This document shows, piece by piece, positions 9,546 to 19,300 of a DNA stretch of 64,000 nucleotides (position 1 is its first letter; every line of letters begins with the position of its first letter). Made by a program: the position numbers and the translations under genes. This stretch comes from SZUA-448 sp045627185 (GTDB lineage: Bacteria > Bacillota > Clostridia > Lachnospirales > Lachnospiraceae), in NCBI GenBank assembly GCA_045627185.1, contig JAZQNE010000066.1, forward strand, positions 14,883 through 78,882, read 5' to 3'. The notes beneath the pieces are model-generated. The model was not told where the DNA came from. It did not search any database and saw only the letters and a list, made by a program, of their open reading frames with translations.

Positions 9546-9580
9546 AAGCTCCGACAGCAACCGCTGCCGGAGCTTTTGTT
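9546..9580 (+). terminator. Intrinsic terminator after glycerate kinase
   Basis: Stem AAGCTCCGxCAGC paired with GCTGxCGGAGCTT around an AACC loop, then TTTTGTT. Confidence 0.8.
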
Positions 9581-9624
9581 ATTTGTTTGTAACCGAAATA
9601 TCAGGAAACATAAACCCGATATAA

Positions 9625-9975
9625 TTATTTCTTGTCAATCAGTTCACGAAGTTCTTTTAATTCTTTTGCAGAAATCTTTTCTGATTCAAGAAGTGCAGAA
9701 AGCATAGCCTTTTTTGAGCCGTCGAAATAACGTCCAACAACTCTCTTAACTTCGTCCTTCTGAGCCTGTTCTCTTGAAACAAGCGGAATGCACTGGAAGC
9801 AGGGCTCTTCACGTTCAATAATACCTTTTTCTACAAGCTTTGTGATAATGGTATAAGTGGTGTTTTTATTCCAGCCGATTTTATCTGCTGCGATAATGCT
9901 AATCTGCTTTGCGGTTAAAATTTCGGGATCGTTGTCCCAGATGATTTCCATTACTTTAAGTTCGCTTTCAAACAT
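9625..9975 (-). CDS. BlaI/MecI-family transcriptional repressor
   Basis: 116 residues from ATG 9975, chosen because GGGAGGATT lies just upstream; an earlier in-frame start lacks one. N-terminal winged helix (ESELKVMEIIW, LTAKQIS, WNKNTTYTIITKLVEKGII) and a C-terminal dimerisation half, as in the BlaI, MecI and CopY repressors, which are inactivated by a partner membrane metalloprotease or by metal. No M56 partner is adjacent; one is encoded at 21262-22194. Its promoter carries TTGACA with a palindrome around it. CopY Cys motifs are absent, so antibiotic- or envelope-stress-type control fits better than copper. Confidence 0.9.
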   Translation of the reverse strand: MFESELKVMEIIWDNDPEILTAKQISIIAADKIGWNKNTTYTIITKLVEKGIIEREEPCFQCIPLVSREQAQKDEVKRVVGRYFDGSKKAMLSALLESEKISAKELKELRELIDKK

Positions 9976-10019
9976 GTTGAATCCTCCCAAAAATGGTATA
10001 TCCTTATTTACTTCTAATA

Positions 10020-10050
10020 TTGACACATTGCTTAATTTTTGTCAACAAAA
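10020..10050 (-). promoter_or_regulatory. Promoter of the BlaI-type gene with palindrome over the -35 box
   Basis: On the - strand TTGACA (10045-10040) with the -10 region CAATATT 17-18 bp further. The palindrome TTTTGT-CA-ACAAAA (10037-10050) covers the -35 box. A similar palindrome sits on the -35 box of the M56 peptidase gene (22285-22298). Confidence 0.5.
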
Positions 10051-10150
10051 AAATAATAGTTTTCTTTTATTGTTTTCTTTTGCATTCGCTCATTTTCTCA
10101 CAATTTCACACATTCTGTATTGCTTTACCCTTCAGCACTTCATTTGGCAG

Positions 10151-11221
10151 TTATTTCAGGAAGTTTTCGACCAGCTTGCATGTCTCCTCAACGCAGAAAA
10201 TCTGCCCGTGCGGGTAGCCGTTAAGTTTATGGAATTCAACCCCGCAAGTGAAAGAATCCCTAAGTATTTCCGAGAGTCTGCTTTTAACAACTCTGTCCGC
10301 ATCGGAGCAGACAATAAGTACATCTTCGGTAACCTGCGGTGCATAATCCACGCTCGGAAGCTGATTAGTCATAAGATTCTTCATTGGCCCGACAAATGCA
10401 GGGAAATACGTGTTAAAAACATGAAGCATGCTGTCATAAGGGGCAAGAAGAACCAGCTTGTCCCATTCTCCCTTTGCCGCTGCATAAACAGCCGCGCCGG
10501 TACCTACGCTATATCCGGCTACTATTTTCTGCTCATACCCCGTCAGGCCATCAACATACTTCCCTACAGCGTCCGCAAGCTCATACATTCCGGCACCGGA
10601 AGGCTCACCCTCACTGGTACCGTATCCCGGATAATCCATAATCAGAATATCAAAATCCGCATAGGTGCTGAGCATAGGCTCATCGTTGAACTCACACATG
10701 GCAGTGCCGGATGACTGGGCATTCCCATAATAGAACACAAGCAGTTTTGACTTTCCTTTTTTCTGCATAAGTCCTGTAAATTTCCCGTTTTCAAGATAAA
10801 CCTTTTCAACATTTTCAAGTTCCAGTGCCGGGGGCTCATAATAGTTATTCGGATAGAACAGAAGGTTCGTCTGTATTTTGCATATAATCACGTAAAACAG
10901 GATAATTACTGTCACAACACATCCTGCGGTAAACCATGGCCAATTCTTTTTAAGCCATACCGAAAACTTTGCAAACGGTCCCGGAAGACCTTTCTTTTTT
11001 CTTGCTTTTCGGATAATCAGGTAAGGAATCAGCAAAACCGCCTCAATAAGTGCCATAAAGAAAACAATGACTACTATTTCCAGTCCGATTCCTGCGCTCG
11101 AACTCATGCTTGAGCTCATATTCGTCCCGTTTAAAATTTCAAGACCCTCTTTAATAATCCATATTAACGGATTAATAAACAGCTCCAGTTTTAAGACACC
11201 TTCAATAACACGTAATATCAT
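10151..11221 (-). CDS. Membrane-anchored alpha/beta hydrolase
   Basis: 356 residues from ATG 11221 behind AAGGAGATATT. Three hydrophobic segments in the first 140 residues (two near 35-75, one at about 100-122) anchor a hydrolase domain with the nucleophile elbow GYSVGTG, the oxyanion-side MDYPGYGTSEG, a late Asp (CSDADRVV) and the catalytic His (YPHGQ). The layout is that of membrane-bound serine hydrolases related to human ABHD12/13-like proteins and bacterial YheT/BEM46-type proteins. Substrate unknown, perhaps acyl esters or lipids. The divergent neighbour is the sugar symporter. Confidence 0.85.
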   Translation of the reverse strand: MILRVIEGVLKLELFINPLIWIIKEGLEILNGTNMSSSMSSSAGIGLEIVVIVFFMALIEAVLLIPYLIIRKARKKKGLPGPFAKFSVWLKKNWPWFTAGCVVTVIILFYVIICKIQTNLLFYPNNYYEPPALELENVEKVYLENGKFTGLMQKKGKSKLLVFYYGNAQSSGTAMCEFNDEPMLSTYADFDILIMDYPGYGTSEGEPSGAGMYELADAVGKYVDGLTGYEQKIVAGYSVGTGAAVYAAAKGEWDKLVLLAPYDSMLHVFNTYFPAFVGPMKNLMTNQLPSVDYAPQVTEDVLIVCSDADRVVKSRLSEILRDSFTCGVEFHKLNGYPHGQIFCVEETCKLVENFLK

Positions 11222-11263
11222 AATATCTCCTTCCGCGTTTTTTTGCAAAGTATTATCCACAGC

Positions 11264-11279
11264 AAGTCGGACCGGACTT
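11264..11279. promoter_or_regulatory. Inverted repeat upstream of the hydrolase gene
   Basis: AAGTC-GGACCG-GACTT, 5-bp arms, about 45 bases upstream of the hydrolase start. Its arms resemble those of the palindrome at 11454-11465 in front of the divergent symporter gene, so one regulator could bind both. Confidence 0.35.
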
Positions 11280-11418
11280 TTCCATGTCATTTATAACAAT
11301 ATGTTACCCCATACTACGGTAATTTTCAATCCAAAAAAGCCTGTTAATCAATTCTTAATCAAATTCACGCACCTTCTTAACATGACAAAAAGCAGGACCC
11401 GTTAAGCCCTCGGACATC

Positions 11419-11465
11419 TTGCGAAACACATAAAAAAAGTATATACTAAAATGCAGTCCGGACTG
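11419..11465 (+). promoter_or_regulatory. Promoter and operator-like palindrome of the symporter operon
   Basis: TTGCGA (11419-11424), 17 bp spacer, TATACT (11442-11447). A perfect 12-bp palindrome CAGTCCGGACTG (11454-11465) sits at the predicted transcription start, a typical repressor site. Confidence 0.6.
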
Positions 11466-11526
11466 TGAGCGGAGTCATTCTTTTTTCGTCAGCATCGGGC
11501 AATTTCATTAATTTCAGGAGATTTTT

Positions 11527-12924
11527 ATGGGGAACACAGCGCAAAAACAGGTCAGCAAAAAGGCGTATATCGCATACTGCCTCTTCTTCCTTGGCCAGAA
11601 CATTCTTTGGGGTTACGCAGGCTATATTGAGACCTACATGACCGATATCGGTTTTTCAGCAAGTATTGCAGGCATAATTCTACTCTTTCCAAAAATCTGG
11701 GATGCCGTAAACGATGTTATTTTCGGCTACCTTATGGACCGTTTCAGTTTTAAGAACGGAGATAAGTTCATTCCATGGATTCGAATCGGAACATGTGCCA
11801 TCGGCATTACAACAGTTGCTCTTTTTGCAATTCCGAAGAGCATGACAAACACTACAAAAATTGTCTGGTTCCTGTTGGCATATATCGTTTTTGATGCAGC
11901 CTACACCATTCTGGACGCTCCGGCATTTGCGGTTACAACAGTTATGACATCTGATGTTGACGAGCGTACATCCGTAATAGCCGGCGGCAAGCTCTGGGCC
12001 ATGGTAGGTGCCGTACTTGCAACCGTACTTATTCCGGCTTTAAGGCAGCCTCTTGGTGGCTGGTTTACCGCCTGCATCGTTTTTGTAGTTGTTTCCGTTG
12101 CTCTGATGGTTCCAATGCTGTTCCATGTTAAAGAACAACATTATGAATGCACTTCAGGCCCCGAAAATCCTACGTTTAAGGATATTATCAGATACCTGAC
12201 ACACAACAGATTTCTCATTATTTCACTGCTCGCGCTTCTCCTTCTGGGTCTTTCAAGCGTCGAACAGAAAATGGTTATCTATATGAGCAGATACTGTTTC
12301 GGCGGTGAAAGCATGGGCACTCCTCTTTCTGCAGGTGTTGCCGTTTCTGTTATTCTTGTTTCAATACTCGTTCCAAAGCTTTCAAAAAAAATCGATAAGT
12401 TCTATATTCTCTGCATCGGCCTTGCCTTCGCGATTGTTATGGACATTGCTGCATTCTTTATAGGCTATTCAAACTGGGTTGTTGCTCTTGTCATGACAAT
12501 GCTTAAATGCACAGGCCTTGGCTTCTGGCAGGTTATCATTTATATGCTGATTGCCGATACGGTCGAATACGGTGCTTACAAATCCGGAACAAAAGCAGCC
12601 GGAATGTCCTTCAGTCTTCAGACTTTCGTTGCAAAGCTCAAAAACGCCGTACTTGGCTCAATAATTCTGTTTTCCATGTCAGCAATCGGCTTTGTTGAGA
12701 AAGAGGATGCCGTCCAGCCCGCCGGTTTTTCAGACAGACTCTGGGGTCTCTTCTGCCTCATTCCCGCTGCCGGCTTTGCAGTTGCACTCATCGTTCTGCT
12801 GCTTTTCTACAAGCTTCGCACCAGGGATGTCAAAATAATGGCCGAATACAATAACGGAGGTCTTTCAATAAATGAAGCCGAAGCTCAGCTTAAAGACAGA
12901 TACGGTGAAGCGTACAGGGGCTGA
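11527..12924 (+). CDS. GPH-family sugar:cation symporter
   Basis: 465 residues, CAGGAGATTTTT before the start. Twelve predicted membrane helices with the glycoside-pentoside-hexuronide family pattern: early FPKIWDAVNDVIFGYLMDR, the loop ERTS after helix 4, and a duplicated architecture with GTKAAGMSFSLQTFVAKL in the second half. The family takes up di- or oligosaccharides, pentosides or uronides with sodium or protons. Its last 53 bases overlap the phosphodiester glycosidase gene, so the two form a tight operon and the substrate is probably a sugar conjugate. Control by the palindrome at its start site is likely. Confidence 0.9.
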   Translation: MGNTAQKQVSKKAYIAYCLFFLGQNILWGYAGYIETYMTDIGFSASIAGIILLFPKIWDAVNDVIFGYLMDRFSFKNGDKFIPWIRIGTCAIGITTVALFAIPKSMTNTTKIVWFLLAYIVFDAAYTILDAPAFAVTTVMTSDVDERTSVIAGGKLWAMVGAVLATVLIPALRQPLGGWFTACIVFVVVSVALMVPMLFHVKEQHYECTSGPENPTFKDIIRYLTHNRFLIISLLALLLLGLSSVEQKMVIYMSRYCFGGESMGTPLSAGVAVSVILVSILVPKLSKKIDKFYILCIGLAFAIVMDIAAFFIGYSNWVVALVMTMLKCTGLGFWQVIIYMLIADTVEYGAYKSGTKAAGMSFSLQTFVAKLKNAVLGSIILFSMSAIGFVEKEDAVQPAGFSDRLWGLFCLIPAAGFAVALIVLLLFYKLRTRDVKIMAEYNNGGLSINEAEAQLKDRYGEAYRG

Positions 12925-14287
12925 TGGCTCCGTGCTTCCGGATCTGACATCGGTAATCCGCACTTATGAATTCGAAAACGGTGAAATAGAAAGAGTTCAG
13001 TCCGTCTCAGGTTTTACCTGGGACGAACTCTCTTTTATGCGTCCTTCTTTCAATCCTGAAGGTTACAAACGTGTCGTAAATCTTTACACAAACTTCATAG
13101 TGCCCTATGCGCCCTACATTTTCGGGCGTCTTGTACTGTTCAATATTCCAAAGGATTATATAATTCCGCCGGAAGTCCCAAGTGTCGGGCTTTCCGCAAC
13201 TGACAAAACGCAGTTTACAGCTTATCTTTCAAAGAATATCAGGCTTGACCGAAATGGGAAACCGCATTTTAAAACAGCTGTCGCTGAACAGATTTGGAGG
13301 GATCTTTCCGAACAAGGCTGTCTTTCCGTAGTTTGCGGAAGTCTCCCCTATACAAAGTTTCTTCAGGTCGGCAGGACCATAGGTTTCTTAAGCGAGAATG
13401 AAGTCGATGCAACGCTTAAGGTGAACTCATCGTTCTTTGTTATGGACTGTTTTGATGTTGGGTCCTTTTCGGACCGCATAGGTACCCCTCTCGGGCTTTG
13501 CGTAAAAAACGGTGACGTGCTGAATCCGCCGCTTTTCAGCCGTGAGGCTCTGCTTGTCAAAGCTGACGGAACCGTTGAAATTCGTCCGGTTGAGCTTTCG
13601 GAACTGACCTTTTCAATTAACGGCATAACATACACAGATAATGCTTCTGCCCGGATTTTCGAACGTCCTTCACGCTTTAAGGTGTCCGCAAACGGCTATA
13701 AGTGTGCTGCAATCATCGGGAATTATGTAGATGCCGTTTATACGCACGGCCTTGTTTCCGTTCCGGAGTCAGGCTTTATTCTTAAGCTTCCGAAAGAAGC
13801 TGATGTCAATCCCGGTGATGAAGTGATTTACGGTGGTTTTGACGATATCCGGTTTGGCGTTTCCGTCGGAAACAGCATTCTTATTAACGCAGTTCCCACA
13901 ACCGGTTTTAAGGCTAAGTACTACAATATCCGCAAGCAATTCGGTTTCAGGTCTTTCCCGCCAAGCCTGTATCCGCTTGATTTTGAAGGCGCAAGGGCAC
14001 CCCGTATTGCAATTGGCGCAGATGCGCAGAACCGCCCCGTTATCCTCTTTGCCGAGGGTGCGGGAAAGTTCGGCTATGAAAAGGGCAAAGGCAGTATCGG
14101 CGCCTCTCTTTCCGAAATGATTACCTATTGCCGTGATGCCGGAATGACAAATGCCATCAACCTTGACGGCGGCGGATCGGCCCAGATTCTGCTCGGAAAC
14201 AGGCGGTCCCTGGAAGTCTCCGATCGCAACAAATCTGATTTCTCAGAGATTGAGCGTGCTGTCCCCATGGGGCTGTTTGTCAAATAA
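12872..14287 (+). CDS. Phosphodiester glycosidase (NAGPA/DUF2233-domain protein)
   Basis: 471 residues. Start ATG 12872 has GGAGG 11 bases upstream inside the symporter gene, giving a 53-base overlap. The C-terminal third carries the NAGPA domain of the human uncovering enzyme: ARAPRIAIGADAQ, EMITYCRDAGMTNAINLDGGGSAQ and a final AVPMGLFVK. Family members cleave GlcNAc- or sugar-phosphodiesters, in bacteria often linked to wall polymer or glycoconjugate turnover. No signal peptide, so it probably acts in the cytoplasm on what the symporter imports. About 330 N-terminal residues match nothing I recognise. Function of this member is inference. Confidence 0.82.
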   Translation: MKPKLSLKTDTVKRTGADGSVLPDLTSVIRTYEFENGEIERVQSVSGFTWDELSFMRPSFNPEGYKRVVNLYTNFIVPYAPYIFGRLVLFNIPKDYIIPPEVPSVGLSATDKTQFTAYLSKNIRLDRNGKPHFKTAVAEQIWRDLSEQGCLSVVCGSLPYTKFLQVGRTIGFLSENEVDATLKVNSSFFVMDCFDVGSFSDRIGTPLGLCVKNGDVLNPPLFSREALLVKADGTVEIRPVELSELTFSINGITYTDNASARIFERPSRFKVSANGYKCAAIIGNYVDAVYTHGLVSVPESGFILKLPKEADVNPGDEVIYGGFDDIRFGVSVGNSILINAVPTTGFKAKYYNIRKQFGFRSFPPSLYPLDFEGARAPRIAIGADAQNRPVILFAEGAGKFGYEKGKGSIGASLSEMITYCRDAGMTNAINLDGGGSAQILLGNRRSLEVSDRNKSDFSEIERAVPMGLFVK

Positions 14288-14335
14288 GGGCCACCCCGAA
14301 GGGCTTTTGTTCATAGTATATTTACAATCTCCCGA

Positions 14336-14364
14336 TTGACATTTTGCAATTTTGCTCGTATACT
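14336..14364 (+). promoter_or_regulatory. Strong sigma-A promoter of pckA
   Basis: Perfect TTGACA (14336-14341), 17 bp spacer, TATACT (14359-14364). Confidence 0.8.
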
Positions 14365-14373
14365 GATACTCGG

Positions 14374-14413
14374 TGTTCGTTCGATTGTTATCCCCAACGC
14401 ATTCCAACGAACA
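14374..14413 (+). promoter_or_regulatory. 5'-terminal stem-loop of the pckA leader
   Basis: TGTTCGTT (14374-14381) pairs with AACGAACA (14406-14413) around a 24-base loop, starting within a few bases of the predicted transcript end. Could protect the mRNA 5' end. No riboswitch recognised. Confidence 0.45.
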
Positions 14414-14458
14414 AAGCATAATTATATTATGACTTTTATATACCCAGGAGGAAATCTC

Positions 14459-16177
14459 ATGTCTACAAAAGCTATGTACAAGATTAACGAGATTGGCAAG
14501 GGCAAAGTTGGCTTCTCTACCACCCGTTCAATCATCGAAGGCGCTTTCTATGGCAACAACGTTGTTAAGGTTAATACCCTTAAGGAAGCTTACAATCTGG
14601 CAAAGAATTCACCCGGAACAATCGTAACCGATATGCCCATTTATCGTGGTGAAGAGTTCGGTCTTGATTCCGACGCAAAGGTTCTTCTTTTTAACGATGG
14701 TGCAGTTACCGGTCGTTACGCAGCAGCACGCCGCATCAAAGGCGAGCCCGGTGTTGATGAGAAGAAGCTCGACAAAGTTGTTATGGACGCTATCTATAAA
14801 ACACGTTGGAAAAAGATGTACCACGCTACCTGCTATGTAGGACTTGATCCCGAATTCATGGCAAAGGCTCATCTTCTTATTCCGGAAGGCGAAGAGAACC
14901 TTCTTTACAACTGGATGCTCAACTTCCAGTACATGTCCGACTGCTACAACAAGATGTACAAGAATTCAACTCCTATCGGCAACGGTAATGAGCCTGATAT
15001 CTACATCTTCTCAGACCCCCAGTGGGCACCTGTTGCAGCTCCCGACGTTGATTACAGCTGCTTAAGCGATGATCTTACACTCTGCTACTTCGATACCAAC
15101 GCTAACTGCGCAGCTATCCTTGGTATGAAATACTTTGGCGAGCACAAGAAGGGCACACTTACAATGGCTTGGGCACTTGCAAACCGTAACGGTTATGCAT
15201 CATGCCACGGTGGCCAGAAGGAATACTCACTTGAAGGCGGCAAGAAGTTCGTTGCTTCCGTATACGGCCTTTCAGGTTCAGGTAAGTCCACACTTACACA
15301 TGCTAAGCACGGTGGCAAGTACGACCAGTTTGGCGGTATCAAGGTTCTTCATGATGATGCATTCATTATCAACTCTGACACCTGCGCTTCCATCGCACTT
15401 GAGCCTACATACTTTGATAAGACAAATGACTATCCTACAGGATGTCCTGACAACCAGTACCTCCTTACCGTTCAGAACTGCTCCGCAACCATGGACGAGG
15501 ATGGCAAGATTCAGCTTGTAACAGAAGATATCCGTAACGGTAACGGCCGTGCAATCAAGAGCAAACTCTGGAGCCCTAACCGTGTAGATAAGATTGACAG
15601 CCCTGTTAATGCAATCTTCTGGATTATGAAGGATCCTACACTTCCTCCCGTTGTTAAGCTTAAAGGTTCAGCTCTTGCAGCAGTTATGGGTGCTACCCTT
15701 GCTACAAAGACATCATCCGCTGAGCGTGTTAAGGCCGGCACAGATATGAACGCAATCCGTATCGTTCCTTACGCAAATCCTTTCCGTACATATCCTCTTG
15801 CTAACGATTATGAGAAGTTCTTCAAGCTTGTTGATGAAAAGAGCGTAGCTTGCTACATCGTTAACACCGGTGACTTCATGGGTCACAAGTGCCAGAAGGA
15901 AGATACCCTCGGCATCCTTGAGACAATCGTTGAAGGCAAGGGCAAATTTGAGCAGTGGGGACCTTTCGAAGACATCGAAATCATGAATGACTGGAACGGC
16001 AAGACCGGCGACTTCACTCCTGATATGAACGATGCTGATTACAAGGCTCAGCTCAAGGCTGCTATGCAGACCAGAGTTGACGCTGTTAAGGGCTTTGCTG
16101 AGAAGAAGGAAGGTTATGACAAGCTTCCTGATGAAGCACTTGCAGCTCTTGAGAAACTTGTTAAGGCTCTTGACTGA
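14459..16177 (+). CDS. pckA: Phosphoenolpyruvate carboxykinase (ATP), divergent clostridial type
   Basis: 572 residues from ATG 14459, placed 8 bases after CAGGAGGAAAT; an upstream in-frame start would lie in the promoter. Interconverts oxaloacetate plus ATP with PEP plus CO2. The P-loop VYGLSGSGKSTLTH (about residues 270-283) is the PEPCK kinase-1a motif, preceded by the kinase/active-site segment with HGGQKEYS and followed by LHDDAF with the metal-binding Asp residues. In rumen and gut anaerobes it usually works toward oxaloacetate for succinate formation or anaplerosis. Codon choice (GTT, GCT, CTT, AAG) differs from neighbours and suggests very high expression. Single-gene transcript with promoter and terminator. 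Confidence 0.93.
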   Translation: MSTKAMYKINEIGKGKVGFSTTRSIIEGAFYGNNVVKVNTLKEAYNLAKNSPGTIVTDMPIYRGEEFGLDSDAKVLLFNDGAVTGRYAAARRIKGEPGVDEKKLDKVVMDAIYKTRWKKMYHATCYVGLDPEFMAKAHLLIPEGEENLLYNWMLNFQYMSDCYNKMYKNSTPIGNGNEPDIYIFSDPQWAPVAAPDVDYSCLSDDLTLCYFDTNANCAAILGMKYFGEHKKGTLTMAWALANRNGYASCHGGQKEYSLEGGKKFVASVYGLSGSGKSTLTHAKHGGKYDQFGGIKVLHDDAFIINSDTCASIALEPTYFDKTNDYPTGCPDNQYLLTVQNCSATMDEDGKIQLVTEDIRNGNGRAIKSKLWSPNRVDKIDSPVNAIFWIMKDPTLPPVVKLKGSALAAVMGATLATKTSSAERVKAGTDMNAIRIVPYANPFRTYPLANDYEKFFKLVDEKSVACYIVNTGDFMGHKCQKEDTLGILETIVEGKGKFEQWGPFEDIEIMNDWNGKTGDFTPDMNDADYKAQLKAAMQTRVDAVKGFAEKKEGYDKLPDEALAALEKLVKALD

Positions 16178-16204
16178 TACAGGAATTAGTCAATTGAAAA
16201 TACA

Positions 16205-16243
16205 AAAGGCGTCTGAAATTATTTTCAGGCGCCTTTATTTTAT
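16205..16243 (+). terminator. Intrinsic terminator after pckA
   Basis: AAAGGCG-x-CTGAAA pairs with TTTCAG-x-CGCCTTT, then TATTTTATT. Confidence 0.85.
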
Positions 16244-16392
16244 TCGCAGCACTTCGCAAATAGCAAAATACGAGAAAATTTTCGCAAAAAACGTAGCGCC
16301 CCATTTGCAAAAAGTACAATAATGTGATAAAATACAGTAAAAAGTATCTTTAAACGGTCAGGATGTAAATGCAAGGCAAAGGAGTGCATGCA

Positions 16393-19300
16393 ATGGTACA
16401 ACAGCAATATATCTATAAGAACGAAAATGATTTTATCAATCGGCTTTCATATGTCAAAGAAGAAAGCATCAAGCTTAATGCAAGCTGCATACTTATTCAT
16501 ATTTTTTCGACCAACACCGACCTTAATGCAATTAACGCTGTTTGTGGCATCTTAGAGGAGCACCTGCCCAATGCCGTGTATATCGGCTGTACAACCAATG
16601 CCAACATAATTGACGGTAGATTTAAGGAAAACGGTATATGTATTATCTTCTCCATTTATACCGATCCCGGGACGCGAGTTGATGTTTTTCAGCAGAATCT
16701 CGAAGGCCGTGTTTCGGGTGAACTTCTGGCTGACATGAAGCAGCTGAAAAAGCTGTATCCGAAAGCAAAGGCTGTCGAACTGCTGGTTTCATCGTACGGT
16801 ATGATGGAAAGTGACCTGACAAAGTCCTTTGAGGAAAACAAGAGTGAAAACCTGCTTGTTTTCGGTGGCGGCGCATATACCGGTGACAGTAATGCCGAAT
16901 CATTTGTATTTGCCAAGGGCTGGAAGCCTGATAACAAGGCCCTTATTACCGTATTCTACTCAGGCGATGCACTTTATATGGATGCCCGTCATATCAGCGG
17001 CTGGAAGCCTCTGGGCCATGAGTTCAAGATTACTTCCGCAGACAAGAATATCCTGAAAACACTGAATGACAAGCCTGCTTTTGATATTTATTCGCAGTAT
17101 CTTGATATTGAAAACAACGAATACTTTGAGTCTAATGCCATTGAGTTTCCTTTTATGTGCCGGACTGAAGATGGCAAAGATATTGTGCGCACTCCTATTT
17201 ATTCGAATCCCGACGGCTCCATAGCCATGTTTTCGGAAATCGACACCTTTGACAGTGTACGTCTGTCTTATGGCGACAAGAGCAATATCAGCAACTGTAT
17301 AACCACAGAAGCCAAAAGGTTGTGCGAGTTTGCTCCGGATGCAATCATGCTTTTCTCATGTGTTGCAAGACGTGCATTCTGGGCAGATGACATTGACAGA
17401 GAGTCCATAATTTTTCAAAAGGTTGCCCCGACCAACGGTTTCTATACATCAGGCGAAATCATGTCGGAAAACAACAAGATTTATCATCACAATGAAACGC
17501 TTCTGATTGTTGCAATCAGAGAAGGCGAAATTTCGAGCAAAAAGGAAAGACCCGTTATTGAGGAAAACGCCGGTCCTTCCAATATCAATTTTGTCAGCAG
17601 ATTTGCAAAGTTTATTTCAACCGCAACAGAAGAGCTGGAAGAAACCAATAAAGACCTTGATGAAATGGTAAAAGCGGTTGATGAAAGCCGCCGTCAGGCA
17701 GAAGCCGCCAATAGGGCAAAGTCTGATTTCCTGGCCAATATGTCTCATGAAATAAGAACTCCCATTAACGCAATTCTTGGTTTCGATACTATGATTCTGC
17801 GCGAATCGGGTGACGATGCAATCATTAAATATGCCAATGATATCATGCGCGCAGGAACAAACCTGCTTGCCATTATTAATGATATTCTTGATCTTTCCAA
17901 GATTGAGTCAGGCAAGATGAATATTGTTGATGTTGAATATGAATTCAGCAGTCTGGTGCTCGATGTTGTCAATATGATGACCATGAAGGCCGGTGAAAAA
18001 GGGCTTAAGGTCGAAGTTGAAGTAGACAGTGATATCCCTGCCTGGCTGTATGGCGATGACGTCAGAATCCGCCAGATTATCGTGAACCTTATGAACAATG
18101 CCGTTAAGTACACCGAGCACGGCTCAATTACACTTGTAATTAACGGAACCAGAGACGGCGACTATGAAAATCTCCATATTGCCGTAAAAGATTCCGGTAT
18201 AGGCATCAAGCCTGAAGACATGAGCAAGCTCTTCGAAAAGTTTGCAAGAATCGAAGAACAGCGCAACCACAATGTCGAGGGAACAGGCCTTGGCATGAAT
18301 ATTACAATCTGTCTTCTTGCAATGATGAATTCAAAACTGCAAGTAGAGAGTACTTATGGCGAAGGCTCCTGCTTCAGCTTTGACATAAAGCAGAAGGTAC
18401 TCCGCGAACAGCCTGTAGGCAACATTTCAGAGCGTTCGATTGAGCAAAGGGATGAAACATCATACACATCATCCTTTACGGCGCCTGACGCCAACGTTCT
18501 GGTGGTTGATGACAACCAGATGAACCGTGAAGTTATTATTGCGCTCCTGAAGAAAACAAAGATTCACTTTGACCAGGCCGATGGCGGTCTTTCATGCCTT
18601 GAGAAAACCGAAAAGGAAAAGTACGACCTTATCCTGCTCGACCACATGATGCCCGATCTTGACGGCATTCAGACGCTTCACAAAATACGTGAAAACAAGA
18701 ACAACTTAAACACAGAGACAAAGATTGTCTGCATGACGGCCAATGCCATTACAGGCGCCATGGAGGAATATATCTGGGAGGGGTTTGATGACTATATTTC
18801 AAAGCCTGTCAAGCCTGAAAAGCTTGAGATGATGCTTGCGGAAATGCTTCCTCAGGACAAGGTTCTGACATCTCATGAGCTTGTACCTTCATTAGGCGGC
18901 CCGAGCAAACTTTCAAACAAGCGCGAGGACAGTTCTGCATCGGATAATGATGCTGATTCTTCAGAAAATGCTGATGAAATCTACGTTCAGGATTTGCCTT
19001 CCATCGACGGCATTGATATTGAGACAGCACTGAAAAACCTTGTTTATCCCAAGCTTGTGCTTGATACCATGCGGATATTTATGACAGGTGCTGATGGTGA
19101 GGCCGAACATGTCATAGAAAGTCTGAACATCATTAACGATGAAACCGCTTCAAAAGAAGTTCTTGATAAGGCTGTTGCCGATTACCGTGTGAAGGTTCAT
19201 GCAATGAAGAGCTCCGCTCTGACAATCGGAGCAATAATGGTGTCCAATCTTGCAAAATTCCTTGAATATTCTGCAAGAGATAACAACCTTGAAAATATCA

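Noticed and set aside
14288..14310. Terminator between the glycosidase gene and pckA
   Set aside because: Only a 3-4 bp stem can form (CCC/GGG) before TTTTG, so not supported.
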